Origin: UBA3792 sp045576895
GTDB taxonomy: Bacteria > Bacillota > Clostridia > Christensenellales > CAG-138
DNA: 7,206 nucleotides
Assembly: GCA_045576895.1 (NCBI GenBank)
Contig: JAZNHI010000207.1
Coordinates: 1 to 7,206, forward strand
Reading direction: 5' to 3'
A program made the translations under genes and the position numbers. The notes under the pieces are model-generated. The model did not search any database. It saw only the letters and a list, made by a program, of their open reading frames with translations, and had not been told where the DNA came from. Position 1 is the first letter of the stretch. Each line of letters opens with the position of its first letter. Shown one piece after another: positions 4,283 through 7,206 of the stretch.

Positions 4283-7206
4283 ATGAAAACATTCAGATCG
4301 TTTCTCGCAGCATTGCTTGTACTCTGTCTCGTCTTCACACTGACGCCCGCAGCCGCCTCTGCGACCGAGCAGGAACCGGAACTCACACGCGGCATTCAGA
4401 ACAGCATCATCATCGACATCGATTCGACCGGCGGCTATGAGGGCGATTACGTCGTGATCTACAACCCCGCGACGTCGTCTTCCACGTCCTACTCCACCGG
4501 CACGCTGACCGGGCTCATCGAGACAACCATCGAGCCGAACGCCAGCACGTTCCCGATCCAGAGCGCGATGAATCCGGAAAAGCCGATGTACAAGATCGAC
4601 ATCGACTCTGCATTGAAGGCGCAGGCGCAGTCCGAAGTACAGTCGGTCACGCCGCAGGACCCGGTCAAGGCATCCTACAGCGTCGGCGACAACAAGACCT
4701 TCCGGATCCTGCAGCAGTATTCTCCGACCGGCAGTTCCAGCGTGTCGTTTGAATGCCTCTACGTCGGCCAGCACTGCTACATCTGGACGCCGGTCTCCTC
4801 CTCCAACAATACCTATCCTTTGGATGAGATCGATTCCACCTATGCGAAACTGGCGGCGGACGAGTTCGACTCGAAGTTCGATCTCATGCAGTCCTCCTTC
4901 GGCAACCACACCAACGGCAGCTCCGGCGACGGCAAGCTGCACATGCTGTATTACAACATCAACGACGGATGGCAGCCCGGTCAGGGCTATGTTGCCGGCT
5001 TCTTCTATCAGGTGGACATCTCCAACAACGGTCTCCCGATTCTGAACATCGACACCTACCCGGGCGTCTACTACAAGAATTCCGCCGGTACCGAATACAA
5101 GCGGATGGACGATACCTATAACACCATGGTGCACGAGTATCAGCATCTGATCAACTATTCCAACACCAGCAGCATGAGCACCTGGCTCAACGAGTGCTTC
5201 TCCGCCGCGGCGGAAGAGATCTGCTACCCCGGCAGCTCGGTCGTGGGCCGCATCCAGTCCTGGGAGGAATATTACTATTCCGACAACAACGACTGGCTGA
5301 ATCCGCCGAAAGAGTTCATGTATGATTCCGCGAACAGCCTCCACACGGGCTTTTCAATGTACAACTGGGACAACGATCTTGACAACAACGCGATCCTTGC
5401 GCTGTACTCGCAGGTCTCCTTCTTTGCCCAGTATCTGTTCACCCGCTTCGGCAACGCGATTTATAAGCAGATCTCGAACAAGTATTCCTCAAGCGAAACG
5501 TCCGCCATCACCAGCGCGACTGGTGTGAACTGTGCGGATCTGGTCCGCGACTTCCGCGTCGCCGTGACCGCCAACGCCGCACAGAACCAGTATAACGGCA
5601 TCTACGGCTTCAAGGTGCAGGACGGCTACGATCCGACCCAGTACAACAACGTCGAAAATCCGTGGAGCCTTCTGGGACCGGTCATCTTTACCGGCAGCAG
5701 CTGCTCGATCAAGGGCGGCGGCGCGATCACGGTCAAGCCGGTCAACGGCGTCTATAACCCGCCGTCCGGCGCAAGCAGCAACCTGAAGTATATCGGCATC
5801 AAGCTCGCTTCTCCGTATACGGTCACCGCGGTCTCGAACAACGATGCGTGGGGCACGGTCTCCGTTGACGGCATCAAGATCACCGCAACGCCCGCAACCG
5901 GCTACTACGTCTCCGGCTATGAGGTCATAAGCGGCACCGCGACCGCGACGGTCAGCGGAAATATCATCACCGTCACGCCGGAAAGCGACTGTACGATCCG
6001 CGTCATCTTTGCGGCAAAGCCCAGCTACACCGTCAGCTTCGTCGCCGCCGGCAGCAGCGAAGACAGTCAGACCGCCTATGACGGCGACGCGATCACGCTG
6101 CCGAGCTCCGTCAGCGTCAACGCGGAGGGCTGGACGTTCTCCGGCTGGACGGACACGGAGGTTCCGAACGAAACGACGCTGAAGCCCGGTTTCCTTGCAC
6201 CCGGCGCAAGCTACACCGTCACCGCGAACACGACGCTGTACGCGCTCTATACCCGCGTGGAGGAGGGCGCAGGAGATGTCGGCTATGAGCTGGTTTCCAA
6301 CGCGCCGACCGACTGGACCGGCAACTACGTCATCACCTACGGCACCGACACGGGCATGTACGTGATGACGGGCGTCACGCCGAGCTCCAACGGCGCGCAG
6401 ATCGAAAGCGCCGCCAACGCAACCACCTATGCGAACGCAGGCGTTTCGCTTTCGGGCTCTGTCCTCAGCAACGTCGCGAACAGCTACATCTTTAAGCTCG
6501 CGAAGCACGGCAATTACTATTCCATCCAGAGCGCGTCGACTGACGCGTACGTCGGCGAGGACTCCTCCTCGTATCTGGCGGGTTACACGAGCTATACGTC
6601 CGGCAACTGCGACTGGACGCCCGGCACGCTGGACAACGCCAGCAGCGCGACTCACGCCAACAACGGCAGCTATCCGCTCCTCGGCTTCAGCTCCGGCAGC
6701 GGGTACTTCTGGTCCGGCAGCACATCGAGCGGCGCGTCTGCCGCAAAGAACGTCCGCTTCTGGAGAGAGAACGGCGGCGACCTGACCTACTACACCACCA
6801 GCCCGGTCGCGCCGCATACGCACACCTACGGCGATTGGACCTCGAACAATGACGGCACGCACAGCCATTCCTGCACCGAGTGCGGCGACATCGTCACCGA
6901 AGCCTGCACCTATAACGACGTCGTGACCGCGCCGACGCAGACCGAACAGGGCTACACGACGCACATCTGCACCGTCTGCGGCTACTCCTTCGTGGACAGC
7001 TACACCGATGCTCTGGGCTACACGGTGACCTTCTCCACGCCGAACGGCGTCACAGCGCCCGCCGCCATGAACTGCCAGGCAGGCGCCTCCATCACGCTCC
7101 CGACCGTCACCGCGCCCGCGGGATATACCTTCCTCGGCTGGGTCACGGAGGATTACAACAACGTCGCAACGCTGCCCACGGTTCTGACCGGCAGCTACAG
7201 CGCGAC
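4283..7206 (+). CDS. Large secreted M30-like metallopeptidase with InlB and CxxC repeats (3'-partial)
   Basis: The frame is open for 974 codons and runs off the window. Residues 1-27 form a signal peptide (MKTFRSFLAALLVL, then a hydrophobic core, with ASA at 25-27 as the likely cleavage site). About 130-400 resembles peptidase family M30 (hyicolysin): YSVGDNKTF, LYVGQHCYIW, the NIDTYP segment, zinc motif HEYQH at 284-288 with E285 catalytic, and WLNECFSAAAEE, whose E304 is the probable third ligand. About 500-580 resembles a divergent InlB B-repeat (VTATP-like). Residues 582-657 are an InlB/Listeria-Bacteroides-type repeat (YTVSF to LYALYT, with WTFSGW). 668-839 is an unassigned domain beginning YELVSNAPTDW. 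845-900 is His/Cys-rich with CTEC (864-867) and CTVC (896-899). A second InlB-like repeat starts at 913 and is cut by the edge. The role is likely surface or extracellular proteolysis; the substrate is unknown. No wall anchor is visible, but the C-terminus is missing. It is not obviously linked to rhamnose use and is separated from rhaD by a terminator. Confidence 0.88.
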   Translation, partial: MKTFRSFLAALLVLCLVFTLTPAAASATEQEPELTRGIQNSIIIDIDSTGGYEGDYVVIYNPATSSSTSYSTGTLTGLIETTIEPNASTFPIQSAMNPEKPMYKIDIDSALKAQAQSEVQSVTPQDPVKASYSVGDNKTFRILQQYSPTGSSSVSFECLYVGQHCYIWTPVSSSNNTYPLDEIDSTYAKLAADEFDSKFDLMQSSFGNHTNGSSGDGKLHMLYYNINDGWQPGQGYVAGFFYQVDISNNGLPILNIDTYPGVYYKNSAGTEYKRMDDTYNTMVHEYQHLINYSNTSSMSTWLNECFSAAAEEICYPGSSVVGRIQSWEEYYYSDNNDWLNPPKEFMYDSANSLHTGFSMYNWDNDLDNNAILALYSQVSFFAQYLFTRFGNAIYKQISNKYSSSETSAITSATGVNCADLVRDFRVAVTANAAQNQYNGIYGFKVQDGYDPTQYNNVENPWSLLGPVIFTGSSCSIKGGGAITVKPVNGVYNPPSGASSNLKYIGIKLASPYTVTAVSNNDAWGTVSVDGIKITATPATGYYVSGYEVISGTATATVSGNIITVTPESDCTIRVIFAAKPSYTVSFVAAGSSEDSQTAYDGDAITLPSSVSVNAEGWTFSGWTDTEVPNETTLKPGFLAPGASYTVTANTTLYALYTRVEEGAGDVGYELVSNAPTDWTGNYVITYGTDTGMYVMTGVTPSSNGAQIESAANATTYANAGVSLSGSVLSNVANSYIFKLAKHGNYYSIQSASTDAYVGEDSSSYLAGYTSYTSGNCDWTPGTLDNASSATHANNGSYPLLGFSSGSGYFWSGSTSSGASAAKNVRFWRENGGDLTYYTTSPVAPHTHTYGDWTSNNDGTHSHSCTECGDIVTEACTYNDVVTAPTQTEQGYTTHICTVCGYSFVDSYTDALGYTVTFSTPNGVTAPAAMNCQAGASITLPTVTAPAGYTFLGWVTEDYNNVATLPTVLTGSYSA

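Noticed and set aside
4223..5344. Minus-strand open frame of 373 codons
   Set aside because: It is antisense to the M30-like domain with its conserved HEYQH motif, and has no family features of its own.
5489..6964. Minus-strand open frame of 491 codons
   Set aside because: It lies opposite the signal-peptide-bearing peptidase gene. It is dominated by Arg, Ala, Val and Gly in low-complexity runs, as expected from antisense of GC-ending codons.

Overview
The window looks like a GC-rich contig from an anaerobic, probably gut-associated Clostridia-type bacterium. This is inferred from three things: a rhamnose catabolic cluster, intergenic regions crowded with palindromic repeats of the kind common in such genomes, and a large secreted protein built from InlB-type and paired-CxxC repeats. 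The species cannot be named from the sequence.

Positions 1-177 are not normal chromosome. Bases 94-177 match, from memory and base for base, a complete 84-nt MGI/BGI (DNBSEQ) library adapter: a 32-nt arm, a 10-nt barcode and a 42-nt arm. Bases 1-93 are an exact copy of 178-270, the short insert of one rolling-circle molecule. Genuine sequence therefore begins at 178, and position 1 is very probably a contig end. The adapter happens to be in frame, so naive gene calling makes a false N-terminal extension of rhaB.

From 178 to 3934 lies a plus-strand L-rhamnose catabolic cluster in the order rhaB (rhamnulokinase), rhaA (L-rhamnose isomerase), rhaD (rhamnulose-1-phosphate aldolase). Together they would take L-rhamnose to L-rhamnulose, then to L-rhamnulose-1-phosphate, then to dihydroxyacetone phosphate and L-lactaldehyde. 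rhaA and rhaD look intact, with their key residues present. rhaB lacks its N-terminus (contig edge), carries an in-frame 64-bp palindromic repeat inside the kinase, and loses its C-terminal tail where a second repeat family begins. The gaps rhaB-rhaA (about 350 bp) and rhaA-rhaD (about 230 bp) consist largely of these repeats. A shared 16-nt motif plus a 9-nt motif precedes both rhaA and rhaD. A clear rho-independent terminator follows rhaD.

From 3976 to 4282 is a gene-free region with weak promoter candidates and a perfect short palindrome. It leads into a gene that starts at 4283 and runs off the right edge (974 codons visible). Its product has a signal peptide, an M30 (hyicolysin)-like metallopeptidase domain with HEYQH and a downstream Glu, InlB-like repeats, a domain I cannot name, and a His/Cys CxxC repeat region. 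It is a large exported protein, probably cell-surface, separately transcribed from the rhamnose genes.

I see no clearly new biological system. The most important observations are the assembled-in sequencing adapter and the repeat-mediated disruption of rhaB.
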